NCBI GenBank assembly: GCA_035502775.1
Contig: DATJUB010000071.1
Span: 1-64,000 of the forward strand
Length of the DNA: 64,000 nucleotides
Direction of reading: 5' to 3'
From: 67-14 sp035502775
GTDB lineage: Bacteria; Actinomycetota; Thermoleophilia; Solirubrobacterales; 70-9
Part shown: positions 7,534-17,003 of the stretch, one piece after another
Layout of the letters: every line of letters begins with the position of its first letter
Position numbering within the stretch: position 1 is the stretch's first letter
Notes under the pieces: generated by a model
Told to the model about the DNA's origin: nothing
The model's database searches: none
Seen by the model: only the letters and a program-made list of their open reading frames with translations
Position numbers and translations under genes: made by a program

Positions 7534-10152
7534 TTATCTGGCCTCCAGGAAGGCGCGGGCCGCGGCCAGCGCGGCCTCCACTCCATCCGGCTTCTTGCCT
7601 CCCGCCTGGGCCATCTCGTCGCTGCCTCCGCCTCCACCGCCGATCAGCGGTGAGATCTCACGGATCAGCTCGGCGGCCGACACCTTCGCGGCGTCCTCGG
7701 CGGTGAGGAGCGCGACCAGCCCGACCTTGCCGGAATCGCCGTCGGCTCCCGCCAGCACCACGGCGGCGCCGGGACTCTCGGCCTGGATCGATTTCGCGAT
7801 CGAAAGGATCTGCTTCGGGTTGGCGACCGGCACGGTGGCGATCACGGCCCGCAGCGGACCGACCGGCTCGACCTTCTCGGCAAGGTCCTTGGCGGCGGAT
7901 CCCAGCTGCTTCTGTTCGGCCTGCTTGGCTCCACGGTTCGCCTCGGCGAGTTTCTCCGAGGCCCGGCGGGCGGCACCGACCGGGTCGCGCCGTTCGCCCA
8001 GCAGCTCGCCGACCTCGGTCAGCTCGGCCGCGCGTTCGCGGAACCAGTCGATCGCGTCGGGGCCGGTGATCGCTTCGATCCGGCGCACGTTCGCGGCGCT
8101 CGATGATTCTCCGGTGATCTTGAAGATGCCGATCTCGGCGGTGTTCGAAACGTGGGTGCCGCCACAGAGTTCGCGGGAGACGTTCTCGACCTCGACGACC
8201 CGCACCCAGTCGCCGTACTTCTCGCCGAAGAGCGCCATCGCCCCCAGCTTCACGGCCTCGTCCTTCTCCATGGTCATCCAGCGAACCGCGTCGCCGTCCT
8301 TGATCCAGCCGTTGACCCGGTCCTCGACGAAGGCGATGTCTTCGGGCGAGAGGGGCTCGCCGTGGCTGAAGTCGAAACGCAGCTTGTCCGGGCGGACCGC
8401 CGATCCGGCCTGGTGAACGTGGGTGCCGAGCCGTTCGCGAAGTGCCGCGTGGAGCAGGTGGGTCGCGGTGTGGTTCCTCATCGTGCGGAAACGGGCCTCA
8501 CGGTCGACCAGGGCCTCGATCGTCGCGCCGACCGCGGGAAGGTCGCCGTTCTCGGCCTTCAGTTCCAGCACCTGGTCGTCGCCGACCCGGATCACGTCGG
8601 TCACCTCAGCCTCGCCGCCCTCCCAGCGCAGCCGGCCGCTGTCGGCGACCTGGCCGCCGCCCTCGGCGTAGAAGGGGCTCTCCTCGATCTTGGCGAGAGC
8701 GGTGCCGTCCCGGAGGCTGAGCGCACCCACCCCGGTCTCGGAGCGCAGATACTCGAATCCGACGAACTCGGAGGCGGGTGTGTCCTTGGCGAAGTCGAGG
8801 ATGCGTTCGTGGCGTTCGCCCTTGCCGCCACCACCGGCGCCGCTGCGGGCCCGCTGGCGCTGCTCTTCCATCAGCTCCTCGAAGCCCTGATCGTCGACCT
8901 CGAGGCCGCGCTCGGCGACCATCTCCTTGGTCAGGTCGTAGGGAAAGCCGAAAGTGTCGTGGAGCTGGAAGGCGTCGGCGGCGGAGATCCAGGCCTGCTT
9001 CTCGGCGAGCGCCTTTTCGACCAGCTGGTCGAGCAGTGCGGTGCCGCGATCCAGGGTCCGGCCGAAGCTCTCCTCCTCGGCCCGTACCCAACGGTCGATC
9101 CGTTCCTTCTCGGCGGCCAGCTGCGGATGTGCGTCACCCATCATTTCGACCGTCAGGTCGGTGAACTCCTGAAGCCAATTGCCCTCGAATCCGAGGGTGC
9201 GGCCCTGGTGGATGGCGCGCCGCATGACCCGGCGCAACACGTAGCCGCGGTCCTCGTTCGAGGGCACGACCCCGGCGGCGATCAGGAAGCTCATGCCACG
9301 GGCGTGGTCGGCGACGATCCGCATCGCGCGGGTCACGGACTCGCCGTCGCCGTATTTCAGGCCGCTGCGCCGTTCGGCCAGCTTGATCAGCGGCTGGAAT
9401 AGGTCGGTCTCGTAGACCGAGGGCACGTCCTGCAGGATCGCCGCGAGGCGTTCCAGGCCCATGCCGGTGTCGATGTTGCGGTTCGGAAGCGGGGTGAGGT
9501 TGCCGTTCTCGTCCTGGTTGTAGGACATGAAGACGTGGTTCCAATATTCCAGGAAGCGGTCACTGTCGTCTCCGGGGAGGTCGTCCTCGGAGCCGAACTC
9601 GACCCCGCGGTCGAAGTACATCTCGGAGCAGGGGCCGCAGGGGCCGGTCGGTCCGGCCTGCCAGAAGTTCTCGGAGCGCGGCAGCTTGACGATGCGTTCG
9701 TCGGGAACGCCGAGGCCCTTCCAGATCTCGATCGATTCCTCGTCCGGGCCGAGGCCCAGTTCCTCGTCGCCGCCGAAGACGGTGATCCAGATCTTCTCGG
9801 GGTCGAAGCCGAAGCCGTTGAGCGAAAGCTCCCATCCGAACGGGATCGCTTCCTCTTTGAAGTAGTCGCCGAAGCTGAAGTTGCCCAGCATCTCGAAGAA
9901 GGTCAGGTGCCGAAGGGTCTTGCCGACCTCTTCGATGTCCGGGGTGCGGAAGCAGGTCTGACTGGTGGTGAGCCGGGTCGCCGGGGGCGTTTCGCGCCCG
10001 AGGAAGTACGGCTTGAAGGGCTGCATGCCGGCGACCGTCAGCAGGGTCGAGGTGTCGTCCGGCGGCGGGATCAGCGAACCGGATGCGACCCGGCGGTGGC
10101 CGTGTTCTTCGAAAAAGGCAAGGTAGGTTTCGCGGATGTCGGCGGACTTCAT
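7534..10152 (-). CDS. alaS: Alanyl-tRNA synthetase
   Basis: An 872-aa class II synthetase. The aminoacylation core is N-terminal, with RTPDIEEVGKTLRHLTFFEM and RDRGYVLRRVMRRAI-like stretches. The editing domain contains the zinc site HTATHLLHAAL and ELCGGTHVSNTAEIG, used to clear Ser/Gly-tRNA. The C-terminal C-Ala domain ends with the glycine-rich IGGGGGGSDEMAQAGG. Length is standard. A TAGGGT box lies 9 nt upstream of the ATG, inside the 12-bp gap and the end of mnmA, so it may have its own promoter besides operon readthrough. Confidence 0.97.
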   Translation of the reverse strand: MKSADIRETYLAFFEEHGHRRVASGSLIPPPDDTSTLLTVAGMQPFKPYFLGRETPPATRLTTSQTCFRTPDIEEVGKTLRHLTFFEMLGNFSFGDYFKEEAIPFGWELSLNGFGFDPEKIWITVFGGDEELGLGPDEESIEIWKGLGVPDERIVKLPRSENFWQAGPTGPCGPCSEMYFDRGVEFGSEDDLPGDDSDRFLEYWNHVFMSYNQDENGNLTPLPNRNIDTGMGLERLAAILQDVPSVYETDLFQPLIKLAERRSGLKYGDGESVTRAMRIVADHARGMSFLIAAGVVPSNEDRGYVLRRVMRRAIHQGRTLGFEGNWLQEFTDLTVEMMGDAHPQLAAEKERIDRWVRAEEESFGRTLDRGTALLDQLVEKALAEKQAWISAADAFQLHDTFGFPYDLTKEMVAERGLEVDDQGFEELMEEQRQRARSGAGGGGKGERHERILDFAKDTPASEFVGFEYLRSETGVGALSLRDGTALAKIEESPFYAEGGGQVADSGRLRWEGGEAEVTDVIRVGDDQVLELKAENGDLPAVGATIEALVDREARFRTMRNHTATHLLHAALRERLGTHVHQAGSAVRPDKLRFDFSHGEPLSPEDIAFVEDRVNGWIKDGDAVRWMTMEKDEAVKLGAMALFGEKYGDWVRVVEVENVSRELCGGTHVSNTAEIGIFKITGESSSAANVRRIEAITGPDAIDWFRERAAELTEVGELLGERRDPVGAARRASEKLAEANRGAKQAEQKQLGSAAKDLAEKVEPVGPLRAVIATVPVANPKQILSIAKSIQAESPGAAVVLAGADGDSGKVGLVALLTAEDAAKVSAAELIREISPLIGGGGGGSDEMAQAGGKKPDGVEAALAAARAFLEAR

Positions 10153-10164
10153 GGTCGGCAGACC

Positions 10165-11622
10165 CTACTTGTCAGCGTTGTGTGAGGGACGGGTGATGGT
10201 TGCGTGACCAACCACCGTGTCACCGCTCATCAGCACCGCCGCCTGGCCGGGCGCGGGACGATCGAACGGTTCGCCCAGTTCGAGCTCGAGACTCGAGTGT
10301 CTCCCGGCACCCGCCGCGAGCGTGGCCGGAACGGTGTCCGAGTGGTATCTGAGGCGAACCCTGTCCACCACCGAGCCGTCCCGGTGCATCACCGCGTTCC
10401 GGAGCGAGACCCGCTCCACGGTCAGCTCCTCGCGTGAGCCGACCGTGACCGTGTTGTTCGCCGCGTCGGTGCCGATCACGAACAGCGGATGGCCAGCGGC
10501 GACCCCGAGTCCCCTTCGCTGGCCCACCGTGAAGTTGTGATGTCCCCCATGCGTTCCGAGCTCGCGCCCGGAGCTGTCGAGAACGGCTCCACCCCGGTCC
10601 TCGAGGCCACCGTGGCGCCGCAGGAAGTCCCGCTTGTCCTGCCCGGCGAGGAAGCAGAGATCCTGGCTCTCGGGCTTCTTCGCGACCGAGAGCGAGTTCT
10701 CTTCGGCGATCCGGCGGACCTCGGTCTTCTCGATCTCGGCCAGGGGAAACCTGAGGCGGCCGATCACTTCCGGGGGCAGCGCCGCCAGCATGTAGCTCTG
10801 GTCCTTGCTCGAGTCGTATCCGGCCGCCAGCAGCGCGCCGTCGCCGTCGTCGACGATCCGGGCGTAGTGCCCGGTCACGAGGTGGGTCGCCCCCAGCCGG
10901 TCCGCCAGATCGACCATCGCCGCGATCCGCACCTCGCCGTTGCAGAGCACGCAGGGGTTCGGGGTCCGGCCTTCGCCGTAGCCCTTGACGAACTCTCCGA
11001 CGACCCGCTCGCGGAACTGGTTCTCGAGGTCGAGGGTGAAGTGCGGGATGCCGAGCGAGTGGGTGACCGCCCGGGCCCCCAGCACCGCCTCGGGAGAGCA
11101 GCAGGCCTTGGTGCCGTCGGTGTCGGGATCGGCCCAGAGCTTGACCGTGACCGCGACCACGTCGGCGCCGCGCTCACGCTCACGCAGAGCGGCGACCGCA
11201 CTGTCCACCCCGCCCGAGACCGCGACCAGAACCCGGTTGGGGTCGGCGTCGGCCAGCTCCATGCCGGAGGAGGCGGCCGCGGAGAGCGCGCGGTGGAGCG
11301 CGTCGGCGGTGAGGATCACGGCATGCTTTCGAACCGGGCTGAGGCCGCCGAGTTCGCGCTCGATGTCGTCCGGTCCGATCCGGGCCGCGTCCAGCACGGT
11401 CCGGCCCTCGGCCATCTCGCAGACACAGGCGCAGGCGGCCCGGGTCGCGGCACAGCCTTCGGAGTCGAAGGTGATCGATTCGATCCTGCCGTCCGCGATC
11501 ACTGGCGACAGCCGGGCGAGGTCACCGCAGGCGGCGCCACCGGCCGCACCGGTGAACGAGCCCTCGGCCGCGGGGCCGAGGTGAGAGTCGTCTTCGACGT
11601 ATTCCTGGAGCAGAGACCGCAT
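10165..11622 (-). CDS. mnmA: IscU-like scaffold domain fused to tRNA 2-thiouridylase MnmA
   Basis: A 485-aa fusion. Residues 1-115 resemble the IscU/NifU-N iron-sulfur scaffold. Cys32 (AACGD) and Cys57 (SEGCA) are conserved, but the third scaffold cysteine is Ala100 in SPVRKHAVIL, and extra cysteines appear at 64, 66 and 68. Residues from about 128 are MnmA, which thiolates U34 of tRNAs. They carry the PP-loop AVSGGVDSA, NPCVLCN (Cys223, Cys226) and SQDLCFL (Cys322). Three cysteines fit a [4Fe-4S]-dependent mechanism proposed for part of this family, so the fused domain may load the cluster (inference). A TACTCT box 7 nt before the ATG suggests a leaderless transcript. Confidence 0.92.
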   Translation of the reverse strand: MRSLLQEYVEDDSHLGPAAEGSFTGAAGGAACGDLARLSPVIADGRIESITFDSEGCAATRAACACVCEMAEGRTVLDAARIGPDDIERELGGLSPVRKHAVILTADALHRALSAAASSGMELADADPNRVLVAVSGGVDSAVAALRERERGADVVAVTVKLWADPDTDGTKACCSPEAVLGARAVTHSLGIPHFTLDLENQFRERVVGEFVKGYGEGRTPNPCVLCNGEVRIAAMVDLADRLGATHLVTGHYARIVDDGDGALLAAGYDSSKDQSYMLAALPPEVIGRLRFPLAEIEKTEVRRIAEENSLSVAKKPESQDLCFLAGQDKRDFLRRHGGLEDRGGAVLDSSGRELGTHGGHHNFTVGQRRGLGVAAGHPLFVIGTDAANNTVTVGSREELTVERVSLRNAVMHRDGSVVDRVRLRYHSDTVPATLAAGAGRHSSLELELGEPFDRPAPGQAAVLMSGDTVVGHATITRPSHNADK

Positions 11623-11654
11623 CGGATGAAGAGTAAAGGGGTAGCCTGATCGGC
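11623..11654. promoter_or_regulatory. 32-bp divergent promoter region with two TAnnnT boxes
   Basis: The gap between the divergent mnmA and dehydrogenase genes is only 32 bp. On the minus strand TACTCT (11630-11635) lies 7 nt before the mnmA ATG. On the plus strand TAGCCT (11642-11647) lies 7 nt before the dehydrogenase ATG. Each -35 region must then fall inside the opposite gene, so the two promoters probably overlap and compete. Neither gene shows a ribosome binding site. Confidence 0.55.
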
Positions 11655-12635
11655 ATGAGCAAGGGCAAGGGCTGGAGCGCGAAGGACATGACCGACCAAT
11701 CCGGGAAGACGGCGATCGTCACCGGAGCCAACAGCGGCATCGGCCTGGTCACGGCCCGCGAGCTGGCCGCGCACGGGGCCGCGGTCGTGATCGCCTGCCG
11801 CGACGTCCGCAAGGGCGAAGAGGCCGCCGACAGGATCCGGGTCGCGCTCGCCCCGAACGGCAACGAGGCGGTGCTCGACGTGCGGGCCTTGGACCTGGCC
11901 GACCTCGGCTCGGTCCGGGAGTTCGCCGATTCGATCAGGGCCGATCACGATTCGCTCGACCTGCTGATCAACAACGCCGGCGTGATGGCCCCGCCCCGCC
12001 ACGAGACCGCGGACGGCTTCGAGCTTCAGCTAGGGACCAATCATCTCGGACATTTCGCGCTCACCGGCCTGCTCTTCGAGCAGCTGAAGCGGGCTCCCGC
12101 CGGCCGGGTGGTCACGGTCTCCAGCAACGCCCACAAGATGGGCAAGATCAATTTCGACGATCTCCAGAGCGAAAAGAGCTATCGGCGCTGGAGTGCCTAC
12201 GGACAATCGAAGCTGGCCAATCTGATCTTCGCCCTCGACCTGCAGACGCGGATCGCCGAGGCCGGGCTGAACATGAAGTCGATGGCCGCGCATCCCGGGG
12301 TCGCCAAGACCAACCTGACCGCCGCCGGCAACGACCTGGGCTCGAGCCTCTTCAGCAAGATCTCCAAGCCCTTCCTGATGGCGTCCGACCTGCTGATAGC
12401 ACAGGACTCCGAGCACGGTGCCCTGCCGACCCTCTATGCGGCCACCCTGGAGGCACTGCCGGGAGGCAGCTACATCGGTCCCGACGGCCTCGGTGAGGTG
12501 AAGGGCTCACCGACGATCGTCGCCCCGCGCAGGGTCGCCCACAACGCCGAGATCGCCGACCGCCTCTGGGATGAATCGGTGAGGCTGACCGGCGTGGACT
12601 ACGACTTCGGCACAGCCGGAGTGGCGACGGCCTGA
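11655..12635 (+). CDS. Short-chain dehydrogenase/reductase (retinol dehydrogenase-like)
   Basis: A 326-aa classical-type SDR. The Rossmann loop TGANSGIG is near residue 24, followed by an Arg in CRDVRKGEEAA that favours NADP. LLINNAGVM is the structural motif, the catalytic Ser lies in VVTVSSNAHKMG, and YGQSK gives the Tyr-Lys pair. Sequence style (HETADGFELQLGTNHLGHFAL) resembles the RDH/WWOX-like branch, whose substrates are lipophilic alcohols or ketones. The actual substrate is not known. The gene stands alone, divergent from mnmA, with a TAGCCT box 7 nt upstream and no ribosome binding site. Confidence 0.88.
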   Translation: MSKGKGWSAKDMTDQSGKTAIVTGANSGIGLVTARELAAHGAAVVIACRDVRKGEEAADRIRVALAPNGNEAVLDVRALDLADLGSVREFADSIRADHDSLDLLINNAGVMAPPRHETADGFELQLGTNHLGHFALTGLLFEQLKRAPAGRVVTVSSNAHKMGKINFDDLQSEKSYRRWSAYGQSKLANLIFALDLQTRIAEAGLNMKSMAAHPGVAKTNLTAAGNDLGSSLFSKISKPFLMASDLLIAQDSEHGALPTLYAATLEALPGGSYIGPDGLGEVKGSPTIVAPRRVAHNAEIADRLWDESVRLTGVDYDFGTAGVATA

Positions 12636-12651
12636 ACCATCGCGCAAGGGC

Positions 12652-12700
12652 TTCTGTCGCACGATCGACCAGCGCATGGCGGGTGGATCATGCGACAGAA
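12652..12700. repeat. Long stem-loop between convergent genes
   Basis: Two 15-nt arms (12652-12666 and 12686-12700), complementary except for one position, enclose a 19-nt loop. The outer 10 bp (TTCTGTCGCA / TGCGACAGAA) are perfect. It lies 16 bp after the dehydrogenase stop and 27 bp before the convergent secreted-protein stop, so it can act as a two-way terminator, though T runs are missing. It could also be a mobile palindromic unit; no second copy was noticed in this window. Confidence 0.6.
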
Positions 12701-12726
12701 ACCTCGGTGGAGGGCCCTGAGTCGCC

Positions 12727-14559
12727 TCAGCGCATCAGGCCTATTCTCATGTTTCGCTTGGTCCAGTTTCCCCCGTCGGCTCCGGCGGAGAGATAGACGA
12801 TCGCCTGCCCGGACTTCTTGCCCTTCAGCAGCCGGTTGCGCAGCTTGGCGGTCAGCTGGATGCCGTACCTGACCGTCTTGCCGGCGGCGATCTTCTGCGG
12901 TCCGACCAGCGGCACCCGGATCTTCGCGCTGCCCCGGATCGTGACGGTGGCCTTGCGGTTGAGGATCTCGCAGGGCACGCTCAGGCACTTGACCTGAGCG
13001 ACGTCCGTGGTGAATCCCTTGATGCGCACGGTCTTGGAGCTGAGTTTGCTGACCTGCGCCTGGCCCTTGTTTCCGGAAGGTCCCTGCGGACCTGTCGGGC
13101 CGGTCGGACCGCTTCCGCCCGTCGATCCGGTCGCACCGGTCCCCCCGGTGGATCCGGTGGTCCCGGTGCCACCGCTGGGCCCGATCGGGCCGGTCGGCCC
13201 CGTGCCGCCGGTCGGACCGGTGCCGCCGGTCGAGCCCGTGGCACCCGTCGATCCGGTCGAACCCGTGGCTCCCGTGGAGCCGGTCGGGCCCGATGGCCCG
13301 GTCCCCCCGGTGGCACCTGTGGGTCCGGTCGGCGCGCTGGCCCCGGTTCCCCTCAGGGCGACATGGCGCCAGCCGCCGTCGAGATTCAGGATGTCGGTCT
13401 TCAGACCGACCGAGAGCGGATCGAAGCGGACACCGACTCCGCAGACATGACCCGGAAGCAGGATCACGTTCGAGCATTCGTCGTTGGCGGCGGGAATCGA
13501 GAACTGGGTGCCGCTCGCCAGGGAGGACGAACCGACGTACATCGGCAGCACGTAGTTGTCGTTCTGGAGGTAGACCAGGGAATCGGCGGGATCGTCGCCG
13601 ACGTAGGCCGTGCCGAGGTTCCGTGACTGCCCGCCGATCACCCTGGGGGCGTAGGCGAACAGCGAGATGCGGCCGCCGAGGTTCGTGACCCAGACGTTGC
13701 CGGCACGATCGGCGGTGATCCCGTACGGGGTCTCCAGCTGACCCGGACCGGTGCCGGTGCCGCCGAACGAGTCGACGTAGGTGCCGTCGGCCTCGAAGAT
13801 CTTCACCGTGTCGTTGCCCAGATCGGGCACGTAGATCCGCCCGTCACCGAAATCGACGTCGTTGGCGTCGAGGATGTCTCCGGCCCCGGAACCGGCCTCG
13901 CCGACCTTGTCGAGCAGGACTCCTGCCGGGCTGTAGACCCTGACCTCGTCGAGAGCGGTGTCCAGGACATAGACGCTGCCGTCGGGACCGACGTCGAGAC
14001 CGCTCACTCCCGAGCCGGGCACGCCGGCATCGATCTCGTCCTGGTACACGCCGGAGCCGTTGAACTGCTGGACGCGGCCGTTGACTTGCGCCACATAGAC
14101 CGATCCGTCAGCACCCATGCCCAGGGCCGAAGGGTTCATGAACTGACCCTGGCCGATGCCCGACGAACCGAACTGGATGGGGGCTCCGCCGTTCGGGCCG
14201 TACCTCGTCACGTTGCTGTCGGCGACGTTCAGCAGGTAGACGAATCCGAGGCGGTCCACCTCGACGTCCCGGTTCCCGGAGATGACGGATACGGGACTGA
14301 AGGACTGGATGTACTCGCCATCGGCACTGAACTGGGTCACCGCTTCGCTTCCGAACGAGTTCGCGACATAGACGTCTCCGTGCCGGTCGACCGCGACGCC
14401 GGGCTTGTCGCTCGCCTGGCCGTTCCAGAAATCGTAGAAGCGCTGCGTGTCCGCCGAAGCCGGCGCCGACAGCAGAGCCGACGCGAGCACCACGGCGGCG
14501 ATCCCGGCCGCGAACAAGGCGATGCGTGAAGCCGACGTACGAGACATTCCCTGATCCAT
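12727..14559 (-). CDS. Secreted NHL-repeat protein with collagen-like region
   Basis: A 610-aa exported protein of unknown role. Signal peptide about 5-35 (ALFAAGIAAVVLASALLSAPASA). Next come about six NHL-type blades of the form DVYVANSFGSEAVTQF, probably a beta-propeller, then an Ig-like segment with two Cys (NDECSNVILLPGHVCGVGV). A run of 29 uninterrupted Gly-X-Y triplets follows. A basic C-terminal domain of about 100 residues ends WTKRNMRIGLMR. I chose the ATG at 14559 because GGGGG stands 6 nt upstream. Likely a cell-surface or matrix protein. A paired inverted repeat lies in its leader at 14625-14638. Confidence 0.75.
   Translation of the reverse strand: MDQGMSRTSASRIALFAAGIAAVVLASALLSAPASADTQRFYDFWNGQASDKPGVAVDRHGDVYVANSFGSEAVTQFSADGEYIQSFSPVSVISGNRDVEVDRLGFVYLLNVADSNVTRYGPNGGAPIQFGSSGIGQGQFMNPSALGMGADGSVYVAQVNGRVQQFNGSGVYQDEIDAGVPGSGVSGLDVGPDGSVYVLDTALDEVRVYSPAGVLLDKVGEAGSGAGDILDANDVDFGDGRIYVPDLGNDTVKIFEADGTYVDSFGGTGTGPGQLETPYGITADRAGNVWVTNLGGRISLFAYAPRVIGGQSRNLGTAYVGDDPADSLVYLQNDNYVLPMYVGSSSLASGTQFSIPAANDECSNVILLPGHVCGVGVRFDPLSVGLKTDILNLDGGWRHVALRGTGASAPTGPTGATGGTGPSGPTGSTGATGSTGSTGATGSTGGTGPTGGTGPTGPIGPSGGTGTTGSTGGTGATGSTGGSGPTGPTGPQGPSGNKGQAQVSKLSSKTVRIKGFTTDVAQVKCLSVPCEILNRKATVTIRGSAKIRVPLVGPQKIAAGKTVRYGIQLTAKLRNRLLKGKKSGQAIVYLSAGADGGNWTKRNMRIGLMR
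13066..13326 (-). repeat. Collagen-like Gly-X-Y coding repeat, 29 triplets
   Basis: A 261-bp low-complexity stretch inside the NHL protein encodes 29 continuous Gly-X-Y triplets, mostly GPT, GST, GAT and GGT. The Y position is overwhelmingly Thr, and proline appears only at X. Bacterial collagen-like proteins form triple helices without hydroxyproline; abundant Thr at Y could support glycosylation (inference). The DNA repeats at the 9-bp scale, so copy number may vary between strains by slippage. Confidence 0.9.
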
Positions 14560-14624
14560 CTCAACCCCCGTGGTAGCGCGATAAAAAAGGCCCCAACCCG
14601 CCGTTACCGTCTCTGGCATTGATC

Positions 14625-14638
14625 CCTGTATTTACAGG
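14625..14638. promoter_or_regulatory. Inverted repeat CCTGT-ATTT-ACAGG upstream of the NHL gene
   Basis: A perfect 5-bp inverted repeat with a 4-nt loop, 66 bp before the chosen start of the secreted NHL/collagen-like gene, followed by a weaker AGGTGGGTGCCTACCT symmetry. The rest of 14560-14854 has no gene I can support. No known riboswitch core was recognised. It may be an operator or part of a structured leader. Confidence 0.3.
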
Positions 14639-14854
14639 TGGGTGCCTACCTCCTATCCCGCGGGGGACCTGGAGAGATCGGCTCCCGTGCCGATGATGTT
14701 GGGTCAATTTATGAGACGGCTCACGAACGGGTTCGGGCCTTCACGGCAACCTACCACTGTTGCGGCCCGCGTACTTAAAGATCAGCTGCTCCGGCCTTCC
14801 ACCACGCGATGCAGCCTTCGAGAGTGAATTTCGGCGCGGCGCCGCGGGCCGAAA

Positions 14855-15142
14855 TCAGTCCAGGTCGAGGCCCGAAACGAGCTCTTCGGCCTCGGACCAG
14901 CGGCCGGGCGGAACCTGGAGATTGATGTCACCGCGGTTGAAGCGATCGAGCTCCCAGTCGGAGGTCAGCTCGGCCTCGATTCCGTGCTCGCGCAGCACAT
15001 CTCGCCAGGCGAGCCCGGTCTCCAGATCCTCGAACTCGTGCACGACCTCCCAGTCGTCGAATCGCGGGTCCCCGATATGGATCCGTCCGGATCCGTCCCC
15101 GATCGAAGCAACCTTCTGCTTGAACCGGTCGAAGAGGCTCAT
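14855..15142 (-). CDS. Small DUF2007-like protein
   Basis: A 95-aa acidic cytoplasmic protein. Its core (WEVVHEFEDLETGLAWRDVLREHGIEAEL) has the pattern of the putative signal-transducing DUF2007 family: a strand, a helix with an alternating hydrophobic face, and a short strand. Function is unknown. It begins 3 bp after the aspS stop, so it is co-transcribed with aspS. No membrane segment or metal-binding residues are visible. Family assignment is by pattern and is tentative. Confidence 0.7.
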   Translation of the reverse strand: MSLFDRFKQKVASIGDGSGRIHIGDPRFDDWEVVHEFEDLETGLAWRDVLREHGIEAELTSDWELDRFNRGDINLQVPPGRWSEAEELVSGLDLD

Positions 15143-15145
15143 CGT

Positions 15146-16957
<1,812 letters not shown>

Positions 16958-17003
16958 GGACGCCCCATACTTTCAGGAAATCGATTCGGGCTCCGGCTCG
17001 CGC

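Noticed and set aside
13066..13326. CRISPR-like short repeats
   Set aside because: The period is 9 bp, in frame, and encodes Gly-X-Y triplets; there are no spacers.
12727..14559. Sortase-anchored surface protein
   Set aside because: No LPxTG-type signal or C-terminal membrane helix in this or the other secreted proteins; they end in basic domains.
14560..14854. A riboswitch upstream of the NHL protein gene
   Set aside because: I looked for cyclic-di-GMP, cyclic-di-AMP, cobalamin, SAM and TPP core elements and found none; only short inverted repeats are reported.
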